Origin: JACNKJ01 sp964344565
GTDB lineage: Bacteria > Krumholzibacteriota > Krumholzibacteriia > JACNKJ01
Reading direction: 5' to 3'
NCBI GenBank assembly: GCA_964344565.1
Contig: CAYFNT010000001.1
Location: 62,001 to 126,000, forward strand
DNA length: 64,000 bases
Shown here: piece after piece, positions 26,596 to 34,670 of the stretch
Layout: every line of letters starts with the position of its first letter
Numbering within the stretch: position 1 is the first letter of the stretch
Made by a program: the position numbers and the translations under genes
The notes under the pieces: generated by a model
What the model saw: the letters and a program-made list of their open reading frames with translations, nothing else
Databases searched by the model: none
What the model was told of the DNA's origin: nothing

Positions 26596-27549
26596 CTACA
26601 GCGAGAGCATCCTCTCCAAGGGCTCCGCCGCCCGAAGCCGAAGCGCCTCGTCCATCTCGATGCGGGGCTCGAGATCCCGCAGGCAGAGATAGAGCTTCTC
26701 CAGGGTGTTCAGCTTCATGTAGGGACACTCGTTGCAGTTGCAGCTGTCCTCGTCGTAGGGCGCGGGAATGAGCGTCTTGCCCGGCGCCTGCCTGGCCATC
26801 TCGTGGAGGATGCCCGTCTCGGTGCCCACGATGAACTCGCGGGCCTCGTTCTCGCGCACGAAATCGAGGAGCTTCTTGGTGGATCCGACGAAGTGCGCGT
26901 GCTGCAGCACCGGCTCCTCGCATTCGGGGTGGGCGATGAACAGCGCTTCGGGATGTCGGGCCATCTCCTGCACGATCTTGCGCTCGCTGAAGGTCTCGTG
27001 CACGAGGCAGGTGCCGGGCCAGAGGTCCATATCGCGTCCGAGTTCCCTGTTGAGCCAACCGCCGAGATTCTTGTCGGGCACGAAGAGGATGGGCGTTTCA
27101 TCGGGGAATGAGGCCACCACCTTCTCGGCGTTGCCCGAGGTGCAGATGATGTCGGCCTGGGCCTTGGTCTCGGCCGTGCAGTTGATGTAGGCGACGACCT
27201 TGTGCTCCGGGTGGGCCGCCTTCCAGGCCGCGAGTTCGTCGGCCGGGCAGGAATCGGCCAGGGAGCATCCCGCTTCCATGTCGGGGATGACCACCGTGGC
27301 CTCGGGATTCACGATCTTCGCCGTCTCGGCCATGAAGTGCACGCCCGCGAAGACGATGACTTCCGCGTCGGCCTTCTTCGCGGCCTGGGCCAGCGCGAGG
27401 CTGTCGCCGAGATGATCGGCCAGGTCCTGGATCTCCGACTCCTGGTAGTAGTGGGCCAGGAGCACGGCATTCTTCTCCTTTTTGAGGCGAAGAATCTCGG
27501 CTTCCAGATCGAGGTCGGGGGGAATCGTGGTGGCGGTTTCGCTGCTCAT
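26596..27549 (-). CDS. nadA: quinolinate synthase
   Basis: 317 residues with the three-cysteine 4Fe-4S ligand pattern spread over DMEAGCSLADSC, an internal EECEEPVLQHA-like segment and CNCNECPYMKLNTL, plus AHYYQESEIQDLAD at the N-terminus. Condenses iminoaspartate with dihydroxyacetone phosphate to quinolinate in NAD synthesis. GGAGGT precedes ATG. nadB and nadC are not in the window. Confidence 0.95.
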   Translation of the reverse strand: MSSETATTIPPDLDLEAEILRLKKEKNAVLLAHYYQESEIQDLADHLGDSLALAQAAKKADAEVIVFAGVHFMAETAKIVNPEATVVIPDMEAGCSLADSCPADELAAWKAAHPEHKVVAYINCTAETKAQADIICTSGNAEKVVASFPDETPILFVPDKNLGGWLNRELGRDMDLWPGTCLVHETFSERKIVQEMARHPEALFIAHPECEEPVLQHAHFVGSTKKLLDFVRENEAREFIVGTETGILHEMARQAPGKTLIPAPYDEDSCNCNECPYMKLNTLEKLYLCLRDLEPRIEMDEALRLRAAEPLERMLSL

Positions 27550-27631
27550 GCCTACCTCCGGCTGCCTAGCAATGTAGCTCGGGAGTCGGGGATGACAAGG
27601 CCTTGCTTGGGTCCGCCCCAAGAGAAAGTAT

Positions 27632-30600
27632 TCACTTGAGCAGCAAGAGTTTGCGGCTTCGCAACTCGCCCTCGAATTCGAGGCGCGCGAAGTAGAGCCC
27701 GCTGGCCCGGCCCTCCGCGTTCCAGCTGCGCTCGTGGTAGCCGGCCGCCAGAACTTCGTCGATGAGCCGCGCGACGCGAGCGCCTCGCACATCGAAGAGA
27801 TCCAGGCGCACATGAGAGGCTTTCGGCAATCCGAAACGCAGGTTCACCGTGGGGTTGAAGGGATTGGGCCAGGGCGCGCTGAGCAAGACCGCGGCGGGGA
27901 TGTCCTCGTCCGCGCCGGTGCCCGTGGAGACGGAGTTGGCCTCGCCCGGGGTGCCCAGGTCGACCAGCGAGGCCGCCCAGCTCTCCGGCAGGGCGTTGTC
28001 GCCGTCGGCCTCGATCAATTCGAGGGTGGGACCGAAACCGTCGGGCTCGATGGGCCAGGGAGGGGAGTCGTCGTACTCGACGCGGTCCATGAGCAGGGAA
28101 TCCGCGTCAAAGAGGCGCAGCGCCTCGCCGCCTCCACTGAATCCGAAGCCGAGATCTCCGAGCGCGCTTTCGACCTGGGGAAAGGCGGCTTCGAAAAGTT
28201 CGAGATCCTCGCAGAGCACCATGAATCCGCCGGGGAGCAGCTCCGTGCCGGGAGGCAGGAAGAAGGCGTGCTCATCGTCCTCGTCGCTGAAGAACCAGCC
28301 TGATAGATCGACCCCCTCTGATCCGTGGTTGTGCAGTTCCACCCAATCGCCGGGATCGTTGCCCTCGGGACCGTTGTAGTTGATCTCGTTGATCACGACG
28401 CGATGGCCTGCCGCCTCCTGGAAATGCGCGGTGAGGCTGCTGTCGCCGAGGGCGTCGACGTAGGCCGTCGCCCCCGGGATGCCCGGATCGGACCAGGCGG
28501 CGAACTCGAAACCGGGAGCGGGAATCGCCGTGAGTTCCACGGGCACGTCCCTGAAATAGCTGCCGCTCCAGGGCCCGTCGATTTCCACGGCCTCGAGTTT
28601 CACGACGCCGGATCCAGGAGGATCCACGTCGAGACCCAGGATCCACTCGCGGGACAGGCCGAACTTGAGCCGAAGGTGACCCCGCGCGATGGCCGGCCTC
28701 ATCTGCACGAACTCCTCCACCACGGCCATGTCGCCCTGCCAGGATTCGTAGCTGTAGCCCCAGCGTTCCTGGTGACGCGCGATTTCCGGTTCGATGCGCG
28801 CGCGGAGTTCGGCCGCGAGTGCGCCCAGTTCCCCGGCCCTCAGGCGCGTGTTGAGGTAGTCGGCGTATCGGTTGATGAAGCGGCGCTCGAACTCCTCGTT
28901 CTCCAGGAGTTTTCGGATGAGGAAAGTGGACCAGGGAGTGTTCTGCCCCGAACCGTTTTCGGCCGTGGCCCAGGAGAGGGTGTCGAAGGCGTAGTCGTTC
29001 CAGTAGCCCAGGCCGAAGTCGGTGTCGAAGTAGAGCCAGCGCCAGCGGCCATCGGGGCTTCGAGGCCGCCAGAACTTCACGTTGCCCGCGGGCCAGTCGG
29101 TGTTGCCGAAGTAGACCTCGAAGATCCAATAGTCGCTGAACTCGACCAGGTCCATCTGCGTGCCGATGTATTCGTAGTGCTGCGGGTCGGCGAGGTCGTT
29201 GGCCTCGACGTAGTCGAGCATGTTCCGGTAGTGGACGGAGTCGCCCTCGACCACTTCGAATCGGAATTCGAGTATGTCCACGGCTTCGGGATCCACGCCG
29301 TGGTTCTCCTGGAGGTAGTACTTGCCGACGCGCTCTCGGATGTTGTGGATGCCCCAGTACTCGCCGTTCAGGAAAACAAGCGCCGGCTCGTAGGCCATGC
29401 GGTCCACGTCCGTTCCCGCGACGGCGCGGTGCATGAGCCCGTCGCGAAGCATGCTCCGGCACCAGTCGTTGCCGGAGTTGCGCAGCAGGATGCGCTTGTA
29501 TCGATCGAGGTCGCGTTCCGGAAAGAGGGGGTACTCGATGTGGTCCTCGCCGTATCCCTGCCGCGCCAGCAGGCGCAGGGACTTCTGATCGAAGGCCCGG
29601 GTCATGCCCCCGTGAATCTTGAGACCCAGATCCTGGGCGAAGCCGAGCTCGCCGTCCGGCTCGAAGTATTCCATATGCACGGGGCGCTCCCAGTCCTGCC
29701 AGAAGTTCGCGCCGTAGTAGGGGAAGCCGGGATAGTAGTCGTCGCCCAGCACGTAGATGCCGATCTCCTCGTCCCAGAGATTGGGTGGATCGGTGGCCAG
29801 GGAGATCACGGGAAGAGTGCTGCCCTCGCCGAAGAAGTAGGTGTGCGTGACGATGGCGCTGGGAGCCTTGCCCGCCTGGAAGGCGCGGGCTCGCAGCACG
29901 GTGGTTTCGTCGACGAGGATGGGGTCGCCGTACAGCGCCGAGTTCTCGTCGGGATCGGCGGCGTCCGTCGTGTAGCGAATCTCCGCGAAGGGGGACTCGA
30001 CCTCCAGTTCGACCAGAACGCTGCCGGCGTAGAATCCGCCTTCCTCGGAAAACTCGGGCTCTTCGGCATATCCCGCTAAACCGCCCTCGCCGTTGGGCAG
30101 CCAGGGCGTGGGCGCTTCGTGGATGAGCCAGGCGCCGCTTCCGTCGGGATGCCGGCCGAAGGAGTGGTCGATGCTATGCTCCGGCAGATTCGCCTGATCG
30201 ATGAGCTGTTCCTCGGGCGTGGTCAGGAAGACGGATTCGTGGCCGGGATTGAGCTGAAAGCTCGCATGGAGCTGCGGGACCTGGCTGAAAAGGGTTTCGG
30301 AGAGCCCCCGGGCGTTCGGCGAAGCCGAGTGCATGCCCAGGGTGAGGAAGGGAATGAGGCTGAGATCCATGGAGTCGATGTCGATGTTGTGCACCTGCAC
30401 TGCGAGCACGTTGTCGCCCTCCACGAGGAGGGAGTTGTCGAGGAAGAACTTCGACTCGGGACGTCCGCCCAGGAAGATGGTGGCCTCGCGGGGGCTTTCG
30501 GCGTAGGCGTCGTGGGGCGGCGGCGGTCCCGGGTCGCCCATGTGTCCGCGGGAGATCTCAACGCCGTTGATGTAGGCCACGTAGCCGTCGTCGTAGTCCA

Positions 30601-31138
30601 CGTGGAAGGCCACCGCTCCGATGTTCGCGAGATCGTCCACCTCGAAGGTCTTGCGCGTGTACCAGGTCTTGATGGACCAGTCCACGACGGTGTCGTCGTC
30701 GCCGTCGCCGTAGCCGATGCTCGTGGGACCTTCGCTCCAACCCGAGTCGTCGAAGCCGATCTCCTTCCAGTCGGCGGGAGGTTCCACGTCGCCGCCCTTG
30801 TACTTCACCGAGTCGTGGTGATCGAGCACGGTTTCCCAATGGGGCAGCCAGAACCCACGGTTCTTGTCCGAGGCGAAGACGAGGAGTGTCGAGTCGGCGG
30901 GTATGACGCAGTGGGGGAGGGTCCAGCGGAAGGGATTGTCCTGGCGGTCGGACAGGCCATAGCCGGTCAGATCGATGGGGTCGGGGCCGTCGTTCCAGAG
31001 CTCGATCCAGTCGGGGGAGTCGCCGTCCTCGTCCAGGATGGTCACGAGGTTGCTGCCCTGTATCTCGTTGAGTGACAGGCTGTTGGCGCCTCCCGCCAGG
31101 GCGGATATGAGCAAAACGATAAGCAGCCGCGGACGCAC
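27632..31138 (-). CDS. large exported CotH/lamin-tail protein with sorting domain
   Basis: 1168 residues: signal peptide; lamin-tail domain (LNEIQGSN...DWIELWNDG, about 20-95); a beta-sandwich like those beside CotH domains (about 100-250); a chitobiase-C-terminal-like domain (about 370-440, EIRYTTDAADP); a CotH kinase-like domain (about 450-780: GLKIHGGMTRAFDQKS, LRNSGNDWCRSMLRDGL); a second lamin-tail domain (INEINYNGPEGNDPGDWVE, about 930-1070); and a FlgD-Ig/type IX-like ending (APWPNPFNP to KLLLLK). CotH domains are atypical protein kinases in spores and are common on FCB surface proteins. Probably cell-surface; possibly phosphorylating or calcium-dependent. Confidence 0.85.
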   Translation of the reverse strand: MRPRLLIVLLISALAGGANSLSLNEIQGSNLVTILDEDGDSPDWIELWNDGPDPIDLTGYGLSDRQDNPFRWTLPHCVIPADSTLLVFASDKNRGFWLPHWETVLDHHDSVKYKGGDVEPPADWKEIGFDDSGWSEGPTSIGYGDGDDDTVVDWSIKTWYTRKTFEVDDLANIGAVAFHVDYDDGYVAYINGVEISRGHMGDPGPPPPHDAYAESPREATIFLGGRPESKFFLDNSLLVEGDNVLAVQVHNIDIDSMDLSLIPFLTLGMHSASPNARGLSETLFSQVPQLHASFQLNPGHESVFLTTPEEQLIDQANLPEHSIDHSFGRHPDGSGAWLIHEAPTPWLPNGEGGLAGYAEEPEFSEEGGFYAGSVLVELEVESPFAEIRYTTDAADPDENSALYGDPILVDETTVLRARAFQAGKAPSAIVTHTYFFGEGSTLPVISLATDPPNLWDEEIGIYVLGDDYYPGFPYYGANFWQDWERPVHMEYFEPDGELGFAQDLGLKIHGGMTRAFDQKSLRLLARQGYGEDHIEYPLFPERDLDRYKRILLRNSGNDWCRSMLRDGLMHRAVAGTDVDRMAYEPALVFLNGEYWGIHNIRERVGKYYLQENHGVDPEAVDILEFRFEVVEGDSVHYRNMLDYVEANDLADPQHYEYIGTQMDLVEFSDYWIFEVYFGNTDWPAGNVKFWRPRSPDGRWRWLYFDTDFGLGYWNDYAFDTLSWATAENGSGQNTPWSTFLIRKLLENEEFERRFINRYADYLNTRLRAGELGALAAELRARIEPEIARHQERWGYSYESWQGDMAVVEEFVQMRPAIARGHLRLKFGLSREWILGLDVDPPGSGVVKLEAVEIDGPWSGSYFRDVPVELTAIPAPGFEFAAWSDPGIPGATAYVDALGDSSLTAHFQEAAGHRVVINEINYNGPEGNDPGDWVELHNHGSEGVDLSGWFFSDEDDEHAFFLPPGTELLPGGFMVLCEDLELFEAAFPQVESALGDLGFGFSGGGEALRLFDADSLLMDRVEYDDSPPWPIEPDGFGPTLELIEADGDNALPESWAASLVDLGTPGEANSVSTGTGADEDIPAAVLLSAPWPNPFNPTVNLRFGLPKASHVRLDLFDVRGARVARLIDEVLAAGYHERSWNAEGRASGLYFARLEFEGELRSRKLLLLK

Positions 31139-31167
31139 GAATCCTCCGAATCGTAAAGATTCGACTA

Positions 31168-31173
31168 ATTATA
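31168..31173 (-). promoter_or_regulatory. extended -10 promoter of the CotH protein gene
   Basis: On the minus strand TGC-TATAAT, identical to the element at 15699. The leader between it and the start codon holds a CGAATC-GTAAA-GATTCG hairpin and a GGAGG site. Confidence 0.5.
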
Positions 31174-31198
31174 GCACGTCGCGGAATGAGGCGGGGAG

Positions 31199-31819
31199 CT
31201 AGCCTTCCTTGGGCCGCGCCAGAGGAAAGAGCGCCTCGGGAAGCAGGCGGATGTAGTCGTCGCCGCCGAGGCGGCCCACCAGGTCCATGGCGGGGGTGTC
31301 GGGCAGGCCGCCCTCGAGATATCGCTCGTCCATGTGGATGGCCAGAACCTCGCCTACGATGTAGTTGCTCGCGAGCGGGCCCTCGCCGTGGCGAAGAATC
31401 TCGAAGAGGCGGCATTCCATGGCCGCCGGCGATTCGGCCACGCGGGGGGGCTTCACGATGGAAGACCGTACACGTGTACAGTCGACCTGGTCGAACTCGT
31501 CGATGCCCGGCTCGAAGGCGCGACTGGCCTCGTTGGCCGCCTCGGCCATGGCGTGGCTGACCAGGTTCACGACGTACTCGCCGGTGGCCTCGATGTTCTG
31601 AACCGTGTCCTTCACGCGGCCGTCCCGGGTGTTCACAGGACAGAAGACCAGCGAGGGCGGTTTCAGCCCGCCCATGTTGAAGAAGGAGAAGGGCGCGAGG
31701 TTGCCCACGCCGCCGGCCGAAAGCGTCGACACGAAGGCGATGGGCCGGGGCGCTACCAGGCGCGTGAGGATCTGGTAGATCTCGCGGGGGGGGAGCTTGC
31801 TGATTGTGTAGATCGACAT
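31199..31819 (-). CDS. flavin reductase-like (FMN-binding split barrel) protein
   Basis: 206 residues. Typical motifs of the DIM6/NTAB flavin reductase group: the N-terminal RLVAPRPIAFVST, NLAPFSFFNMGG and VNLVSHAMAEA. These proteins bind FMN and usually reduce it or act with monooxygenases; some are flavin-dependent hydrolases. ATG 31819 is supported by AAGGTG. Cytoplasmic. Partner enzyme unknown. Confidence 0.82.
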   Translation of the reverse strand: MSIYTISKLPPREIYQILTRLVAPRPIAFVSTLSAGGVGNLAPFSFFNMGGLKPPSLVFCPVNTRDGRVKDTVQNIEATGEYVVNLVSHAMAEAANEASRAFEPGIDEFDQVDCTRVRSSIVKPPRVAESPAAMECRLFEILRHGEGPLASNYIVGEVLAIHMDERYLEGGLPDTPAMDLVGRLGGDDYIRLLPEALFPLARPKEG

Positions 31820-31898
31820 GTCACACCTTTTTTCACTGGATAACATCGAAGTCACCGAGATACAAGCAGGATTCCAGGCTCTTGATCAGGGTTGAGGA

Positions 31899-31927
31899 TT
31901 GATCTTGAAAACACATTTTGATACAAT
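31899..31927 (+). promoter_or_regulatory. promoter predicted to give a leaderless mRNA
   Basis: TTGATC (31899-31904), 17-base spacer, TACAAT (31922-31927), with TG one base upstream. The expected start, six to seven bases further, coincides with the A of the ATG at 31934, and no Shine-Dalgarno sequence is present. Confidence 0.5.
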
Positions 31928-31933
31928 CCAGCC

Positions 31934-32830
31934 ATGGCGAAACACGTCTCCATTTTACTGATACTGTCGATGGTCGGTGTAGGCACGGTTCATGCCGGAG
32001 GGTGCTTTCCGTCCGGGGTTCTGATTGGCTCCGCTTATCAATGTCAGATCTCTCTTGAGCAATACTGGGTGATCGAACTTCCCATCGATCTATTTGCCGC
32101 GGAGTATCCGTGGGACATTAAGAGCGTGTCCTTCCGTGTCGAGAACTGGATCGATTCGCCGGGGTATCCGATCGGTCAGGCCACCGTCACCTGGTTTGCC
32201 GATGAAGTACTCGGTTCGCTGGAGGATGGCATCACGTTGATATGGGAAGAGGGTCAGCCTCCTGACACGCCGAACGGAGTTCGCTTTCCTCTCGGGCAGG
32301 TGGAGCTCATTAGCTTCGATCCAGCGTGGCCAGGGGATGGCCATGAAATGCTGATCCAGGAAGTCCACTATGTCGATGTCGGCGACCACGAGTTCGATGG
32401 AGAGGAGACGCGGTTCATCTTCACCGATGAATGGGACTCTTATGGCTGCTATCCATACAACTGGGATCCCCCCTACGCGTGGGCGGATACTCGGTGGTTC
32501 GATCCGCCTTCAAAATCAACAGTTCCGAGCGAGTTCGTCCTCAGCTTCGAGGTGCATCATCACTCATGCCTCATGGGGCCGCCAGGGTTCAGGGGTGATG
32601 TCTTCCTCGGCGATGAGTTGATATTCGAATTCGAAGATGGGTATGAGGTAGAATACTCAATCCCTATCACCGTTGATGATGTGCCTCCAGGTGGAGGATT
32701 TACCGTCACTGTCTCCGTAGACTACTGGCCCTATGATCGAGGACGTGAAACGGAGATTCTCACGTACACACTTGAGGATGATACTTCGGCCGGCCTCACC
32801 ACGTTTTCAACTCTGAAAGCGAACTACTAG
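31934..32830 (+). CDS. exported protein ending FSTLKANY
   Basis: 298 residues: signal peptide (cleavage near VHAG), a beta-rich, Trp/Tyr/Asp-rich mature part with several cysteines, and the terminal motif TTFSTLKANY, matching the short C-terminal motif of other exported proteins here with Phe in place of Trp. Codon use is less GC-rich than in neighbouring housekeeping genes. The mRNA seems leaderless. No family recognised. Confidence 0.6.
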   Translation: MAKHVSILLILSMVGVGTVHAGGCFPSGVLIGSAYQCQISLEQYWVIELPIDLFAAEYPWDIKSVSFRVENWIDSPGYPIGQATVTWFADEVLGSLEDGITLIWEEGQPPDTPNGVRFPLGQVELISFDPAWPGDGHEMLIQEVHYVDVGDHEFDGEETRFIFTDEWDSYGCYPYNWDPPYAWADTRWFDPPSKSTVPSEFVLSFEVHHHSCLMGPPGFRGDVFLGDELIFEFEDGYEVEYSIPITVDDVPPGGGFTVTVSVDYWPYDRGRETEILTYTLEDDTSAGLTTFSTLKANY

Positions 32831-32837
32831 CCTCCAT

Positions 32838-32895
32838 TCCTCCAGCCAGCTCTGGGGATAGACCAAGTCCACCACGTACTGTGCGCAATGGCAAT
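32838..32895 (+). repeat. degenerate copy of the hmgA 3' end (left flank of hipBST)
   Basis: Bases 32838-32861 are identical to 34675-34698 (24 bases), and similarity continues with mismatches to about 32892. The matching bases at 34675 are the last codons of hmgA, in the same orientation, so this is a displaced fragment of that gene end. The two copies bracket the toxin-antitoxin module as direct repeats. Confidence 0.75.
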
Positions 32896-32944
32896 TGATC
32901 GGTGCTCTACCAGGTGCCGGTCTGGACTTCAGGTGAATGTGTGA

Positions 32945-33892
32945 CTAGCTGAGCAGTTGGGCTAGGCGAGCTTCCAGAAGTTCCCGGTAGAGACCTTTCT
33001 GTTCCTCAGGCAGGAAGGACGACTCGATTCTCTCCATCCAGGCTGGTCGGGATTGGTCCAGATCCTGAACTGTTGAGGCAATTGCGCTTTCCGGCAAGCC
33101 CAGGCGTTCATGGCCGAAGTAGTCCAGAAGCAGTTTTTGCGTCAGGCGCCGTTTCTTCCCCTTCAGAGGCAGGGCGAATTCCTCGATGTCCTCCAGCCGT
33201 CTTCCTGCTGAAATCAAGGCAACCGTCGAATTGAGGAAATCGTAGGCGGGAGCCAACTCCACCTTGCCGTTCCGGGAGATCAGGGCGAAGTTTTTCAAGT
33301 GCATGTCCTCGTTGCCTGTCAGCCAGTTGAAGAGACTGCGCTTGAAGAGCTTCACCTTCTCGATCAGCGGAAAGGTGCAGTGCTCGTCGAGAATCCCCAC
33401 GAGTCGCTCCATGCTGGAATTGTACTTGGTATCGCGCGTGAGACCCGCGAGTTGGGCAAAATCCTCCAGGGGCACCCTGTCCTTATGCCCTGTGCGATCA
33501 AAGCGCCTCACGAAGTAGGACCAACTGCCGTCGCTGCAACGCAGGAGGCCGCTGACCGGCACCTCGATGCCAGAGAGGCGTGCCAAGTGCAGGGTTAGAC
33601 CTTCGTTCTCCGGCAGCGCCGAGTAGTGTGCATGCTGCGGCTTGATGATGTAGCGCCCGCCGTTGTCGACGATCTCGAAACGTCCTTCCTTGATATTCAA
33701 GCGCGCGCTCAGCTTGGGCTGCATGCCCTGGATGGACATTTTTCCCATGCGAAGTGCCGACTGCCTGCGTTGCTCCTCGGCGTCATATGGGAAATCATCC
33801 AGTGTTTTCAGATTTCTCGACAGCGAGCGCAGTCCTGCCTGGGAGTAGTGTGCATCGCCGCAGGGCTCATAGGTGATGGGGCAGCGGTTCAT
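32945..33892 (-). CDS. hipT: HipT-like serine/threonine kinase toxin (HipA C-terminal part)
   Basis: 315 residues, the kinase core of HipA without the N-subdomain 1. Visible are the Gly-rich loop SIQGMQPKLS (53-62), FVRRFDR, the catalytic GNEDMHLKN and the metal-binding APAYDFLNS. HipA-family toxins phosphorylate aminoacyl-tRNA synthetases (HipA: GltX; HipT: TrpS) and halt translation. At the site of the two regulatory serines of E. coli O127 HipT, this loop has Ser53 and Gln55. Overlaps hipS by four bases. Target unknown. Confidence 0.85.
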   Translation of the reverse strand: MNRCPITYEPCGDAHYSQAGLRSLSRNLKTLDDFPYDAEEQRRQSALRMGKMSIQGMQPKLSARLNIKEGRFEIVDNGGRYIIKPQHAHYSALPENEGLTLHLARLSGIEVPVSGLLRCSDGSWSYFVRRFDRTGHKDRVPLEDFAQLAGLTRDTKYNSSMERLVGILDEHCTFPLIEKVKLFKRSLFNWLTGNEDMHLKNFALISRNGKVELAPAYDFLNSTVALISAGRRLEDIEEFALPLKGKKRRLTQKLLLDYFGHERLGLPESAIASTVQDLDQSRPAWMERIESSFLPEEQKGLYRELLEARLAQLLS

Positions 33893-34200
33893 GAGACGAT
33901 TTCCTCGATCGTCACCGCTCCCACCGTGTCGGCCCCGACGGCCACGAGCTGGGCAAAGTAGTCGGAGCGGTCTAACTTTCGAAGGCGCAGCAATCCTTCG
34001 AGCATGTCGCCTTCTGGTAAGAGGCCTTCGAAGAAAGGCGGAAATGTATCGAAGGCATGTTCCCCCTGAGCCACGGGCATGGTCAAGGAAACCGGATGCC
34101 CGCGGTATTCCGGGTCATAGCGGAAGATCCAGCCCTGCGGCTCCCGCTCTTCGAGCATTCCCGCCGGGGAGCCCTGCACGGCGACGCGCGCTTTTCTCAC
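33889..34200 (-). CDS. hipS: HipS-like protein (free HipA N-subdomain 1)
   Basis: 103 residues, corresponding to the N-terminal subdomain that is fused in classical HipA: RKARVAVQGSPAGML, an FRYDPEY strand, and the FFEGLLPEGDMLEGLL motif. In known hipBST systems the separate HipS acts as antitoxin towards HipT. Gene order B-S-T and four-base overlaps on both sides match that arrangement. Confidence 0.82.
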   Translation of the reverse strand: MRKARVAVQGSPAGMLEEREPQGWIFRYDPEYRGHPVSLTMPVAQGEHAFDTFPPFFEGLLPEGDMLEGLLRLRKLDRSDYFAQLVAVGADTVGAVTIEEIVS

Positions 34201-34454
34201 AGTGCCTCCACATTCGATGCGGACCAGGATTCGAATTCCTCCATGAGCGGACTGGTCAGCGTCAATCGTATATTCAATACCCGGAGAACCGCCATGAGCG
34301 TGGACATGCGCACGGTGGGTTTGCCCATTTCCATATCGAAGACCGAGGTCTTGCCGATCTCCGCCAGATCGGCCAGAGCGCGCTGGCTGAGACCGCTTTT
34401 CCGTCGGTGGAAGCGGATCGCATTTCCAATTTGACTCGCCGAATCGATGTTCAT
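34197..34454 (-). CDS. hipB: HipB-like helix-turn-helix antitoxin/autorepressor
   Basis: 85 residues with an Xre/Cro-type helix-turn-helix (GNAIRFHRRKSGLSQRALADLAEIGKTSV shows the recognition region in two parts, about 10-40). First gene of the module. It should bind the three operator-like palindromes just upstream and repress the operon. Confidence 0.85.
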   Translation of the reverse strand: MNIDSASQIGNAIRFHRRKSGLSQRALADLAEIGKTSVFDMEMGKPTVRMSTLMAVLRVLNIRLTLTSPLMEEFESWSASNVEAL

Positions 34455-34471
34455 GACATCACCCCTTAGAA

Positions 34472-34489
34472 TTACCGTCTAGACAGTAA
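34472..34489 (-). promoter_or_regulatory. hip operator-like palindrome 1
   Basis: TTACCGTCTAGACAGTAA, 17 bases upstream of the hipB start codon. Shares TTAC-[CT]-G-N6-C-[AG]-GTRA with two further sites. Confidence 0.7.
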
Positions 34490-34532
34490 GTATCCCTTGT
34501 TAGTGCAATTGTCAAGCCGAATGCGGCTAATA

Positions 34533-34550
34533 TTACCGCTAAGACAGTGA
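34533..34550 (-). promoter_or_regulatory. hip operator-like palindrome 2
   Basis: TTACCGCTAAGACAGTGA, 61 bases from site 1. Confidence 0.65.
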
Positions 34551-34604
34551 TTTTTTGTGAAATAGTAGGCCAAGGGGGGTGAACTTCTTGAAATAGGAGG
34601 ATAT

Positions 34605-34622
34605 TTACTGCCTTGGCGGTAA
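34605..34622 (-). promoter_or_regulatory. hip operator-like palindrome 3
   Basis: TTACTGCCTTGGCGGTAA, 72 bases from site 2; its reverse complement matches sites 1 and 2 best. It lies just before the right flanking repeat. Confidence 0.65.
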
Positions 34623-34670
34623 AAAGGCCTTGCGATCAGGCATCTCCAGGATCACTCTCGCTACCAGGCC

